This document shows, in pieces, positions 54,545 through 64,000 of a stretch of 64,000 nt of DNA. A program made the position numbers and the translations under genes. Source of the stretch: Bipolaris cookei (taxonomy: Eukaryota > Ascomycota > Dothideomycetes > Pleosporales > Pleosporaceae); contig NRSV01000007.1 of assembly GCA_002286855.1 (NCBI GenBank), forward strand, positions 73,277 to 137,276. The letters run 5' to 3'. How positions within the stretch are numbered: position 1 is the stretch's first letter; each line of letters opens with the position of its first letter. The notes under the pieces are model-generated. The model saw only the letters and a program-made list of their open reading frames with translations. It ran no database searches and was not told the origin of the DNA.

Positions 54545-55945
54545 ATGGCCGCCCCTAAGCCGGGCGGCTTCAAAATGTCGCTGGGAGCCTTGAAGACGAA
54601 GCCAGGCCTAAAAGCATCTCCAGTGCAAAAAGACAACAAAAAGCCAAAGGCCCTCCTTGGCGATGATGAACCCGATGATGCGGTCAAACAGCAAGAAATC
54701 ACAGGATGGGATGCAGCAGAGGGTGGCGCGGTTGATGCCAGTGGCAGGAAAGAAAAGGAGCAACTTCGTGTCATCCCGGTGCCGCCAAATCGCGATTGGC
54801 GCGCAGCAGCACGGCGGAAGCACCTTGCGAAGGCGCCGCATCAACAAGCGCAGAACGAAACGGTCGATGAGAAGCATATTGAGGAGCCCAAGTACCAGTA
54901 CGGGCTGACGGTCATGAAGAAAGACGATGTACAAGAAGAAGGCTCTGCAGAGCCTGACGCGCCGGAGCCGATGGAGGTAGAGCAAGACAATCTTACAGAA
55001 CAAGAGCGGCTGGAGAAGAAGGCGCTTGAGGCGCTGATCACGGGCAAATCGACCGACAGCGATCTCGTAATACCTGTACAGACCGAAGAGGAGGCATTTC
55101 AACACGACTTGCAGAACGCGCCCGAGGCCCCTACGCTCGAAGCTTACGAAGCTACCCCAATCGAAGGATTCGGCGCTGCGCTACTTCGCGGTATGGGCTG
55201 GAAAGATGGCGAAGGAATTGGTAAGAATGGCATCTCTGTGAAGCCGAAGGAGATCAAGCGGCGACCAGCTTTGCTAGGTATCGGCGCAAAAGAGGACGCA
55301 GCAGTAGGCATTGAACTTGGGGAATGGGGCGGAGGCAAGGGCAAGGGTAAAGGCAAAAAGGTTGCCCAGAGTTACAACCCAGTCACACTGCGCAACAAGC
55401 ATACTGGCGAGATCATCACAGAGGAGGAACTCAAGGCAAAACTTGAGAACCAGAAGTTAGTGGAGGAGGAGAAAGCCTCAAAACCAAAGAACAGATATGA
55501 CGATGATAGTGAAGATGAGCGCAGGCGCGAGAAACGGAGGGAGAAGCGAGACGATCGGGACCGCGACTGCCGACGTGAAGACGACTATGACAGCGAGCGA
55601 AGACGAGACAAGTACCGTCGACGCGAGAAAGACGATTACTATGACAGTGATCGGCGCCGCGACAAGCGGAGAGAGCGCACCCGCGACGACGACTACCACG
55701 ACAGCGAGCGGCGAAGAGAAAGGCGCAGAGACCGCAGCCGCAGCCCAGACAATCGCAAAGACAAGCGTCGGGACCGAGATCGATATCGTAGCCGAAGCCG
55801 GGATTCCAAATCAAAGAACGGCCGTCGGGATCGCAGTCGTAGTCGCGACTCTGATGATCGCAGGAAAAGGAGAAGGGAGAGAGATTACGAGGAGGATGAG
55901 AGGTATGAGAAGAAGAAGTATAGGGACGATGGGTATTATAAGTGA
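54545..55945 (+). CDS. spp2: Pre-mRNA splicing factor Spp2 (G-patch)
   Basis: Spp2 binds and activates the helicase Prp2 before the first catalytic step of splicing. A single exon gives 466 residues from the Met in the context CATCATGGCC; the frame is open further up to 54482 but that part is leader-like. The N-terminus (PGGFKMSLGALKTK) is the conserved Spp2 start. A G-patch-like block, IEGFGAALLRGMGWKDGEGIGKN, is at about residues 205-230. The C-terminal 150 residues are an Arg/Asp/Ser-rich tail with many RRD, RRE and RSRS units, longer than the yeast protein and like metazoan GPKOW in character. Confidence 0.9.
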   Translation: MAAPKPGGFKMSLGALKTKPGLKASPVQKDNKKPKALLGDDEPDDAVKQQEITGWDAAEGGAVDASGRKEKEQLRVIPVPPNRDWRAAARRKHLAKAPHQQAQNETVDEKHIEEPKYQYGLTVMKKDDVQEEGSAEPDAPEPMEVEQDNLTEQERLEKKALEALITGKSTDSDLVIPVQTEEEAFQHDLQNAPEAPTLEAYEATPIEGFGAALLRGMGWKDGEGIGKNGISVKPKEIKRRPALLGIGAKEDAAVGIELGEWGGGKGKGKGKKVAQSYNPVTLRNKHTGEIITEEELKAKLENQKLVEEEKASKPKNRYDDDSEDERRREKRREKRDDRDRDCRREDDYDSERRRDKYRRREKDDYYDSDRRRDKRRERTRDDDYHDSERRRERRRDRSRSPDNRKDKRRDRDRYRSRSRDSKSKNGRRDRSRSRDSDDRRKRRRERDYEEDERYEKKKYRDDGYYK

Positions 55946-56456
55946 AGAAAAGTCTGTAGGTTCATGCTAAAAGGGAAATCAAACGTGGAATTGCATGCAT
56001 GCATCTGTTGTTGCAGTGGAAAAGCATAAAGTTTAATTGATTGCATATAGAATATTTTGGAGCAAAAGTAGCGAGACGATACCCCTCTACATGTATGAGC
56101 ATGTGGGCATGGTTAGATTTCAAAGCATTCGATTGTCTGATGCAAAAAACCTTCATCTTGATGCTCGTAATTATTAGTGTGAAGTTTGTATTCATTCCAT
56201 GCTTCTTATTTTGTACTCTAGTATTAATTCTACATGTTCCTATGCGTGTGGAGGAGTGTCCATGCTGAGAATTAAAAAGAAACCGGCCCATATGCTTCGT
56301 CACATTCTCATCATGATGCTATTATACAATGTAGCTGAAAACAAACCCAAGTAAAAAGAAAAAAACAGCAACGCTAGTGGTATATTTACTCATCTAATCA
56401 TACAACCACAAAAATAACGGAGTCTTAGACAAGAAAAGAAAAGATGATGTGGTGGT
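55946..56456. other. Convergent interval between spp2 and the membrane-protein gene
   Basis: AT-rich 3' flanks of two convergent genes. No coding frame or repeat is supported. Confidence 0.45.
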
Positions 56457-57308
56457 CTAAAAGTTCCTCGAGGGGAGAGGAGTAGGGTAGGGCGCACCCA
56501 TGCGAGCGTTGTCGGTGGTTGAATGCGCCTGGCCGCCTTCCTCCAACATCTGCACCTCGGTTTCCTTGGACTGGTGGTGCTTGGTGCGCCTGGCAGGCAG
56601 GAAATCGATGAAGAAGCTGGCGACGTAGAAGCAGTAGACATATGCAATGATCCATTCTAGGACAGCAGCAACGTTCCACTTGTCTTGCTTGGAGCAAACG
56701 CCGAATGCAATGACGAGACAAAATTCGAAGATGATGAAGAACAGCTTGATCCAGAAGGAGATTCGCAGAATGGATTCTTCACGGTAATGAACACCCAGGC
56801 GCTGGTATTCCCAACAGATGAAGATGGCACTGATGATGTAACTTGCAATGAAGACGACAAGGAAAATATTGTGCAGGGTATTGTGTCGCTTGCAATCGAA
56901 AATGGTGAGGAGGATGAGACCGGCAGCACCGACGACAGCGGCAACGGTGGCGCATACAGAGTATAGCTTCTGCCAGTTGGACGTGTTTGGGCGGAGTTTG
57001 TTGGTGTGTCGCAACCATCGCTCGAAAATGAAGGCGCAGTCGAATGTTACTACCGTGACGACAGACATTGCAATGAACATGGGCTTGAGCTCTTCGGCAC
57101 CAATATCTTGGTTGTATTAGAATGTGCAAATTTTTCTAGCATATAATGAGGGTAGCTTACCAGAGATGTATGGAATGTGCTGCCCTTGGCTCATTGTTGA
57201 GTATATGGGCTTGCCAGTGGAGGCCCAATACACCATCATGGTGATGAGCATGCCAGTCCATACTACCGAGGAGAAGATGGGTACGACCCAATACGAAAGC
57301 CCGAGCAT
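56457..57308 (-). CDS. Frag1/DRAM/Sfk1-family membrane protein
   Basis: A polytopic membrane protein of 265 residues with exons 57308-57161 and 57106-56457. The phase-1 join restores YISDIGAEELKPMFIAM, the conserved luminal loop and second helix start of this family. About six hydrophobic helices are visible (VVPIFSSVVWTGMLITMMVYW, FIAMSVVTVVTFDCAFIF, VCATVAAVVGAAGLILLTIF, IFLVVFIASYIISAIFICW, IKLFFIIFEFCLVIAFGVC and a last one ending YVASFFIDFL). A cytosolic tail of about 50 residues follows. In yeast the related Sfk1 works with the phosphatidylinositol 4-kinase Stt4 at the plasma membrane. Whether this paralogue does so is unknown. Confidence 0.85.
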
Positions 57309-59562
57309 TTTTTTAACAATGGCCGGCCCTGGGAAAGAGAAGTGTTTTTATCGGGGGTTGAGAGGATTAGGTAGCGGGTAAGAAGGAAGGAAGTGGAGGA
57401 AGGAAAGGACGGAACACACGGATCAGCAACAGGGAACCAACGAAGGATTAATGTAAAAGGCCAAGGACGTAAAAGCACAAAATGACTCCACAGCAGACCG
57501 CACGAAGATTCGGACGCAGGGCTGGTGGTGATGTTGCCCAGAGGTGGCTATGATGTCAGGCATGACCATTGGCGTGGCTGCTTAACCAGGTTTGGTAAGA
57601 TGCCGTCAGTGTCCGCGACAACGTCACGTCACCAACACGGCCGAGCCCTTCCGATTGCGTGGAGGGACGACTAAGCCAGTCCTCGGGCATGTGAGCAGAG
57701 TGTGTGCTGTATGTAAGCATGTATGTTTGTAGTACACAGGTATTGTGCTAGACACAAGGTAGCCTAGGGAATTAAAGAGGATGTGCGGGTGTGCATGTAG
57801 TCGCGACGCCGACTTTTTGCTGTGGCGCGCTACGGCAGGCCTTGTCGATCGTCGGTGATAGGCGTCGAAGTAGGATTTGGAAGCCCGATGCGTGCGGTGT
57901 TGCCCAGACAAATTATATAGTATTTGGGTCGCAACAAGATGCGCCAGTTTGTCCGTGATCGTCCGGTCCGTAGAGCTCGAAAGTTCGGCAGCCCCACGGA
58001 TACAGAGTACTAGTAGTACTACATGGCATATAGTATACTACACTCACACTCACTCACACTCACCTTGTGTCTTTTACCGGATTTTTTTTACTTAGCTCGA
58101 GGCAGCGGCCGTATGACGTGGAGAAGCCACCTTGTCCCCTGAGAGACCTGTGGAACCCTGATTCAACCCATCTTGGGGCCGGGAGGGCAAGAGGGGGGGG
58201 GGTGGTGAGTATGGGCGAGGCCAGACGACGGGTGAGGCTTTTTAATTGTTATTATTTTCCCTAGCCCGGCATCCGGACTGAGGTCTTCTCCGATGTGAGG
58301 CTGGACTCGCAGGATCTGGATCTGTCTTGCCGCACTGTTCACATCACAGAGGCGTGCATGTGCATGCATTGGCTAGCCCGACTGCTTGTTTGCATCTTTG
58401 GTACTACTAAATGGACCACTCTGCAAGGTGGATGCAGGGTCGGCAACCAGATGAGCGAAAAGAAGGCACATATTGCGCGCAAACTAGCCGATCAAGAGCC
58501 AAAAGTGGCGCAAAGGGATTGCCTGTTGCTGCAGGTCAGGTATTGAAAAAGGACGTTGAGAAGCGACTAACGAAGCCGACGTGCGCGTTGCAAAGGGCAG
58601 CGAACCACGCTTAGACTGTGTTGCGGAGAGGCGAGCGGACGACGGAAAACACATCAGTAGTGGGCTGGCGGTTTCGGATCATTGGCTACGGAACTTGATG
58701 CAAACCATACAATGTAGGTGAAGCAGGGACAGGACATGGAGCGAGGTGTTTGTCTGCGCCACAGGGTGAATGAAATGACTGACGAAATGACGGAGTCGGC
58801 AAGCCACACCTGGGGAGAGGGCCGCATAAGCAGGCTATATAGCAGGCTCCGCGTGTATCGGCACGGTCACAGTGGGCTGGTTGGGGAGCTGTTCTCCGGG
58901 TGGATTTGGCCAAGGACAGGAATGCCGGTTTTCTGAGCAGTTTGCCATGGAAAACGAGGACGGGATCGCTCCGATCAGCCGTTGGCCTTGACGGATGCGG
59001 CAAAGTACAGTGCGAGCGCAGTGCTGGCCCGTAGCCTATAGCGCCCCTCACGCCCTCATTGGCCGCGGGCGCTATGGATGGAGACATGGGGATAATTGGT
59101 CGTTTCATTCAACCTTCGCTGCAGCCGCAACGTCCAGGTTTCAGCTCATGTCTCTTCCAGGTTTGTTGTCGGTTGCAACACGCACCCACCACGCCTGCAA
59201 CACGCGCGGCGGGTACATTGGCCTAGGCCAGCATCCTTTCTACCTGTTACCGACGCGTTGGACCATAGCTAGTCGCTTGTTCGTGCGGGGACCTTCACCT
59301 TTTCTTCTTCTTCAATAATACGCTTCGTCCATCTTAGTGTACCGCCAAACGCTTGCTGGTGCGCGCATACCAGCCTCCACTTTGATAACGCCGCTGTGTG
59401 CCAGGCCTTATAAGCGTACGCCGCCCTCATCCCCTCCGCCCCGTATCGGCTTAACTAGTGATTGACTCGCTCAGCAGCTGTTAATCTTAATCCTCCAAAT
59501 GCATCTTATTCTGTTTGTCTGAGCGTTCCCCGCTCTCCACACTCTCGCTACAGCCCGACACC
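57309..59562. other. 2.25-kb divergent intergenic region
   Basis: It separates two divergent genes and should contain both promoters and the long leader of the plus-strand gene. A G-run lies at about 58191-58201, and small palindromes such as AGTACTAGTAGTACT occur near 58006. Open frames of up to 140 codons are overlapping shadows without domains. Confidence 0.4.
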
Positions 59563-62500
59563 ATGGGCAACCAGTCCAGCACACCAAATGCAAACAAGCT
59601 CTCCAAGCCGAAGACCAACACAAACTCCGTCAACACAGCTTACAAGAGCGACTCGCCAGAATGCTCCTTTTCGAGCCCTGCAGATCTCAGTCCAGAAGGA
59701 CGACAGCAGATCAGAGACGCTCTCCTCTCGCCCACGACTGGCGAGTTTGACCACGACATCCTGACGCAGACCAAGGACAGCGCCGTCGACACGACAAAGG
59801 TACGCGACAGCCCTCTGTCTATGGCCTCGAGGACGAACTCAAGGTCAAACTCAAGGTCCAATTCACGCTCCAATTCGCTATCCTGTTTCGGGAGCAAACA
59901 CGGTTCAGCAGCTAGGCTTGCAGGCATGACCGATTCAAAGTTATCACTCGTTTCAGGTTCACACGTCGATATTGCCGAAGCTATAAAGCTCCTGCAACAA
60001 GTCAAGAAAAACGGGTCTCCGGAAGACATCGCAGCTCTGCAGCAAGTCTTGGAAATGCCCGAAGAGAATGATGAGTCAGTAGGCGAACCAAGCAGCAGCC
60101 GAAGAATGTCAACCGTGGACAAATCCTCATCTACATCGCTCACGCGCCGTCAGTCGCTACTCCAAACACCAGGAGTTGGTACTCGCAGCTCTCCAGTTGA
60201 GGCGCGTCGTAGGACGTGGAATTCATGGAGGTCCGCAAGACTTGAGTATGATGACGAGGTCAAGTCGAAACCTAGCTCACATGTTGCTTCGCACCTGAAT
60301 CCTATGATGGCCAAGTCATCAACTGACATTACTCAAGGCGATGCAAGGCCTCGAGTATCAACCCCATGCGACCTGGACTATTCGCACCTAGGGAGCCTAA
60401 AGCCTGGCACACTAGTAATCACAAACGGCCCTGCTTCACCGGCATCAAGCATCAGGGCTTCAATTCGTCCTCATGGTGAAGATGAGGATTACTTTTCAGA
60501 AACGGAACCCGGTTCCAGCCCGTTAATGATGAAATCGACGCGGCGTCGCGGCCATGTAAGAAGTCAGTCCGCTATACTTCCTGCGACTTCCTCTCTCCAG
60601 ATCGTAGAAACTATGGAAGTACCACTACCGTACGAGACTGCTCGGAGTGCTACTACAGTCAAACTTGTTCGGTCCGCAGATGAATCTATCCAAAATGGAT
60701 CACCCAATCAGTCACACAATGGTCTGGAGGCTGTAGACAATGCAGTTGATATGGCCCATTCTGTCCAGAGCTCCCAGGCGCACGTTGCCCCCAGCCCATC
60801 TCCGGTATCAGAAGAGGACTGCACAGTCAACAAGGACGAGGGATTCACTTCCGATGACACACACTACCCCAAGTCGGAAGACACTTGTAGATCCCAAGAT
60901 CTAGCTTCGGGACAGGTTGCATCACAAACTGCTGCAAGGGATTTGGCGCCTCCTGGACAAAGCACCCTAGCACAAAAGAAGCCAAAGAACCGGACCAAGC
61001 AACGACCTTCTCCACGCACAGCTGACTCTGGCTATTCATCTGGAGGTAGTTTGCCCATAGATGACCGCGAACAACAGGCAGGTTCTACTTACATGATTTG
61101 TTCTCAGTGTCAATGTCATAGTTCGCAGCCTTCGCACGGCGCAAGTCAGGGAAAGGAAGGCATGCAGCCGGGTTTTCCCAAGCCGAACAAAGAGAATATG
61201 CAAATGTCCGGATCGTCTGTATCCGCAGCACGTGCTGTACGCGGCATTCGCGGCCCAGGAGCTATGGTAACCGTACAGTCGTCTCGACCACTCCGATCAA
61301 AGTCGTCTTTGCAAGTATCTGTAAATTCTGCAAGCTCTTCAGCGAGGTCATCTACTTCGGAGGCTTTGCTCTCGCCCTGTACGCCTAGATCAGTCTCATC
61401 AAAATCATCGTTCGACAGTGCGCCCGGGAAGCCGCCGAAGCGTCTTCATCGTCGACGACCATCGCAGGGAGAAGCTCTCATTGTCCAGTCGTGCCAGCCG
61501 ATTCCAGAAGGAAAGATTCCCGATGTTCCAGCGGACGTGCGAGCCCAGTTCGAAAGACGCGTGACAAGTACTCCTGGCATGGACTGTTTGACGCAAACAT
61601 ATCCTTCAAAAGACCATGTTGTTGCAGAAGAGTCCAAGCCCGATGCCCCACTACCAGGTCACACCGAGTTTCAACAGCTTGTTGAGCTGCAGGTTGCACC
61701 GCCACCGACGCCGTCTGCAAGCAGCCACCGAAGGAGCTTCTCTTTCTTCCGACGAAAGTCAATGGGTGACAGCAAAGAGGCTGAGAAGGCAACTGCAGAT
61801 ATTACGATTGAAGCTGGTTATTTGGAACATATTGCAGCCTCGATTGGCACTTCTCCATATGATGCTGTGACACCAGATATCCCAAAGCAGACTGTGGCTT
61901 CTGCAGCCTCTCCACATCGACTTGGCATCGCAGTTCCGCGTTCAAAGTCAATGGTCAACATGGACAGTAAGGCTGCTGCTGAGTTTGCTCGCGCGCACAG
62001 CAGGGATCTTGCTGCCTCAAGGGAGGCCCTACCGCAGCAGCGACGTAAAAGCTTTCACAGCTTGAAGGTAGAAACTGGCGAGGCCAGGGCAATGAGGCAT
62101 CGCCCACAGAGCTTCGATGTTCCGCCTGTTCCGTCTATCGACATGGCCAAGCTCTCGGGTCCAAATACTGCTACGCAGCAATCAAAGAGGCACAGTATAG
62201 CAACATTCGGGCCAAATACTGGCTTCCGTCCTCAAGGCCACCAGCGCAGTCAAACAGCCCATCAGCTAGCAAGCAAGAGCAGTGCAAGCCTGCAGAAGAC
62301 TTCGCAGCAGAGCATGCAATGGGAGGTACCCTCGAGGCCGCGGGCACAGCGCCGCAAGACGATTGGCGAAGGCATGCGTTCTATGGATGCAGTTGCTGTG
62401 GTCAGCAGCAAACGTGCTTCTGTAGGGCCAGGAATCAAAGTCCAGGGAGCAGAGAATCTGGCTGCGTGGGGTCGATACAGTGGTGGTTTGGCATACGATT

Positions 62501-62640
62501 ACGAGGGCCGTGGCATAGGCGTTGGAGGCAGCGCAGGTACACGACAGCTGCACAGCTGCGCATCGATCAAGTCGCTGCACTACCAGCATCAATATGGGGT
62601 GGACCTTTCTGATGTACCCATCATGGTGCAGCGCCTCTAA
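59563..62640 (+). CDS. Large disordered protein with an N-myristoylation signal
   Basis: A single exon gives 1025 residues. The start lies in a strong context (ACCATGG) and reads MGNQSST, matching the N-myristoylation pattern M-G-x-x-x-S/T; membrane association is inferred. The upstream open part of the frame lacks this signal. The chain is Ser/Pro/Thr/Gln-rich with many RRxS-type kinase sites and a repeated RSNS block at about residues 90-105. The segment AIKLLQQVKKNGSPEDIAALQQVLEM (about 140-165) is the one clearly helical piece. A cysteine cluster (CSQCQC) is at about 525. The last 60 residues (NLAAWGRYSGGLAYDYEGRG... VDLSDVPIMVQRL) look conserved. It resembles signalling or polarity scaffold proteins, but I do not recognise the family. 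Confidence 0.8.
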   Translation: MGNQSSTPNANKLSKPKTNTNSVNTAYKSDSPECSFSSPADLSPEGRQQIRDALLSPTTGEFDHDILTQTKDSAVDTTKVRDSPLSMASRTNSRSNSRSNSRSNSLSCFGSKHGSAARLAGMTDSKLSLVSGSHVDIAEAIKLLQQVKKNGSPEDIAALQQVLEMPEENDESVGEPSSSRRMSTVDKSSSTSLTRRQSLLQTPGVGTRSSPVEARRRTWNSWRSARLEYDDEVKSKPSSHVASHLNPMMAKSSTDITQGDARPRVSTPCDLDYSHLGSLKPGTLVITNGPASPASSIRASIRPHGEDEDYFSETEPGSSPLMMKSTRRRGHVRSQSAILPATSSLQIVETMEVPLPYETARSATTVKLVRSADESIQNGSPNQSHNGLEAVDNAVDMAHSVQSSQAHVAPSPSPVSEEDCTVNKDEGFTSDDTHYPKSEDTCRSQDLASGQVASQTAARDLAPPGQSTLAQKKPKNRTKQRPSPRTADSGYSSGGSLPIDDREQQAGSTYMICSQCQCHSSQPSHGASQGKEGMQPGFPKPNKENMQMSGSSVSAARAVRGIRGPGAMVTVQSSRPLRSKSSLQVSVNSASSSARSSTSEALLSPCTPRSVSSKSSFDSAPGKPPKRLHRRRPSQGEALIVQSCQPIPEGKIPDVPADVRAQFERRVTSTPGMDCLTQTYPSKDHVVAEESKPDAPLPGHTEFQQLVELQVAPPPTPSASSHRRSFSFFRRKSMGDSKEAEKATADITIEAGYLEHIAASIGTSPYDAVTPDIPKQTVASAASPHRLGIAVPRSKSMVNMDSKAAAEFARAHSRDLAASREALPQQRRKSFHSLKVETGEARAMRHRPQSFDVPPVPSIDMAKLSGPNTATQQSKRHSIATFGPNTGFRPQGHQRSQTAHQLASKSSASLQKTSQQSMQWEVPSRPRAQRRKTIGEGMRSMDAVAVVSSKRASVGPGIKVQGAENLAAWGRYSGGLAYDYEGRGIGVGGSAGTRQLHSCASIKSLHYQHQYGVDLSDVPIMVQRL

Positions 62641-63755
62641 AAGTTGACGTTTGACGTTGAATGAAAGAATGAATATTGGGTTTGGGTTTGGTTTGGGGTG
62701 GTTTGGCCTGGCGGCGGTGTTGCATTTTACGATTGGCCAGTGTCTGAATTCAGTTCAGACAGGCACACACATACATAACGCACATGCATGCGAAGCGGCA
62801 TTTTGGATTTAGGAGGGGCTCCTGGCGTTTTCCCTGTTTTTTTAGTAGTTATGAGCAGGCTGCATGGCCGCGGCGGTAGCGGCAACAGGACGGAATAAAT
62901 ATAAATGTAATGAATGCTCTGCCACGCGGCAGGTCGAAAGAAGGTAGTTGTCGTTGTCTCGTGTTGGGAGTGTAATCAAAATGCTGCGTAAGCGACGGGG
63001 GTGGGTGTGTCGATGCCCAAGATGCGGCTTTTTTCTTTTTGTGCGCCCTTTTGCTGCGAACTGGTGGTGCTCAGCCTCAGCATGGCTCGCAGTCGCCATC
63101 AGCCGGTCAGGCACCGGTGGCAGGCGTGCATAGGCCGCAGGTGATGTCAGAACCGGGTGCTAGTGGCTGCGCGTGTTGGGCGGCGCAGGGGTGCTAAGTC
63201 ATGTTCGGAGACTCCAGCACCACAACCGAATGCGCGAAATTTCATCTTACCAGCTCCCCGCCATCGCCTTCCTTCCCTCCTCCACTCCCCTCTGCTCCCC
63301 ATTCACCGCCTCTTCACACCTCGCTGCCCACCAAGCGACTGTGTCTGCCCCCTTCGTAGCTGCCTATCGCCGCCCCTCGACAGCCTTTGGTCGCGTCAAA
63401 GGCTCCCATCTCACTACGGCCTCGGCCCTGATCCTGCTCAACCTTCAAGTTGTATCTGCCCGACCAGCGCCACACGTTTTCAACAACATCCCCCCTCCCC
63501 GTCTTGTCGCCATCTAAGAAGGAGCTTGAGCGTCTTTTCTTTTTGTCTCCTACCCAGACCCTCGACCTGCCTCAACTTCAGCTGCCGCATAGGACGCCAT
63601 TAGCGGTTCTTCCTCTTGCTGAGGAAGCGGCCAGACCTCGCCCAACACCAAGCCTCGGCTTCGCACCCTTCAAGCCACCCTAACACGGGATTTCCATCCA
63701 GCCGGTAACCTACACCAAAGCCATTACTCAACTTCCAGAAGCTACCATCAAGGGC
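62641..63755. promoter_or_regulatory. Promoter and long leader region of ornithine decarboxylase
   Basis: The left part is the 3' flank of the disordered-protein gene. From about 63240 the plus strand is pyrimidine-rich (CCTTCCCTCC-type), typical of a transcription start region. Several upstream ATGs precede the ODC start, including short open frames at 63157-63603 and 63450-63683. A long leader with upstream open frames is known for fungal ODC genes, so translational control is plausible but not shown. Confidence 0.5.
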
Positions 63756-64000
63756 ATGGCACCTTCTGCTATCACACCTACTGAAGAGTACCAATTCCCG
63801 TTGAAAGACATAGCGTCCTTCAGCACCTATCCATCTGGTAGTGTCGACAGTCATGGCGCCTGGAAATCCAAGCAGTTGATTGGGGAGGCTCTCAAGAGCC
63901 GTGTCGAGGCTATTGATCCTGATACCTGCAGTGTTGGCGAGGAAGATGCCTTCTTTGTCGCCGACCTGGGCGAGGTCTACCGCCAGCATATGCGCTGGAA
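63756..64000 (+). CDS. Ornithine decarboxylase, N-terminal part (runs off the window)
   Basis: ODC makes putrescine from ornithine, the entry step of polyamine synthesis. The visible 81 codons start MAPSAITPTEEYQFPLKDIASF and reach the characteristic block EDAFFVADLGEVYRQHMRW, which directly precedes the PLP-lysine region of fungal ODC. The PLP lysine itself lies beyond the window edge. The frame is open upstream of the chosen Met to a TAA at 63681 without another ATG, so the start is secure unless an upstream intron exists. Confidence 0.88.
   Translation, partial: MAPSAITPTEEYQFPLKDIASFSTYPSGSVDSHGAWKSKQLIGEALKSRVEAIDPDTCSVGEEDAFFVADLGEVYRQHMRW

Noticed and set aside
55497..55970. 157-codon plus-strand frame within spp2
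   Set aside because: A shifted-frame shadow of the Arg/Asp/Ser-rich spp2 tail.
63157..63603. 148-codon plus-strand frame as a separate protein gene
   Set aside because: Pyrimidine-rich leader sequence translated as Pro/Ser/Leu repeats; better explained as the ODC leader.

Overview
The window looks like a filamentous ascomycete chromosome, most likely a dothideomycete of the order Pleosporales (inference). Genes are dense, on both strands, and interrupted by short introns (about 48-90 bases) with GTRNGT donors and CTAAC-type branch sites. The housekeeping set is fungal: SdhB, Atg5, Msh3, Prp39, Spp2, mitochondrial methionyl-tRNA synthetase and ornithine decarboxylase. In the spliced SdhB model the conserved carboxamide-site residues fall at Pro230 and His277, the numbering I recall for Alternaria. 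Transposon copies carry stop codons of the kind that repeat-induced point mutation (RIP) produces.

Layout: 1-93 is the end of a Fot1/pogo-like transposon. 0.5-3.2 kb holds two unknown genes. 4.5-25.4 kb is a conserved core: sdhB, a 62-residue membrane protein, atg5, an unknown gene, a CobW/ZNG1-type GTPase, a small hydrophilic protein, msh3, a secreted gamma-glutamyltransferase, prp39 and an unknown gene. 26.4-34.6 kb has a Zn(II)2Cys6 transcription factor and a SAM-PH scaffold protein, divergent across 3.5 kb without a recognisable gene. 34.6-37.9 kb has no gene I can support.

37.9-51.3 kb is an accessory island. It starts with a small secreted precursor with two Kex2/Ste13-type repeats (alpha-pheromone-like or a processed-peptide precursor). 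Next come a RIP-decayed Fot1/pogo-like element, a NACHT pseudogene fragment, an intact 1581-residue NACHT-WD40 receptor, a second NACHT fragment, a truncated Fot1/pogo-like element, and a decayed ankyrin-repeat gene. The two NACHT fragments share a perfect 209-bp direct repeat that brackets the intact receptor gene. The second NACHT fragment and the ankyrin segment are collinear and probably one former NACHT-ankyrin gene split by the transposon.

52.1-64 kb returns to core genes: mitochondrial MetRS, the splicing factor Spp2, a Frag1/DRAM/Sfk1-family membrane protein, a long disordered protein with an N-myristoylation signal, and the start of ornithine decarboxylase, which runs off the window.

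Gene models were spliced by hand from splice signals and reading-frame continuity. No database search was run, so family names rest on recognised motifs.
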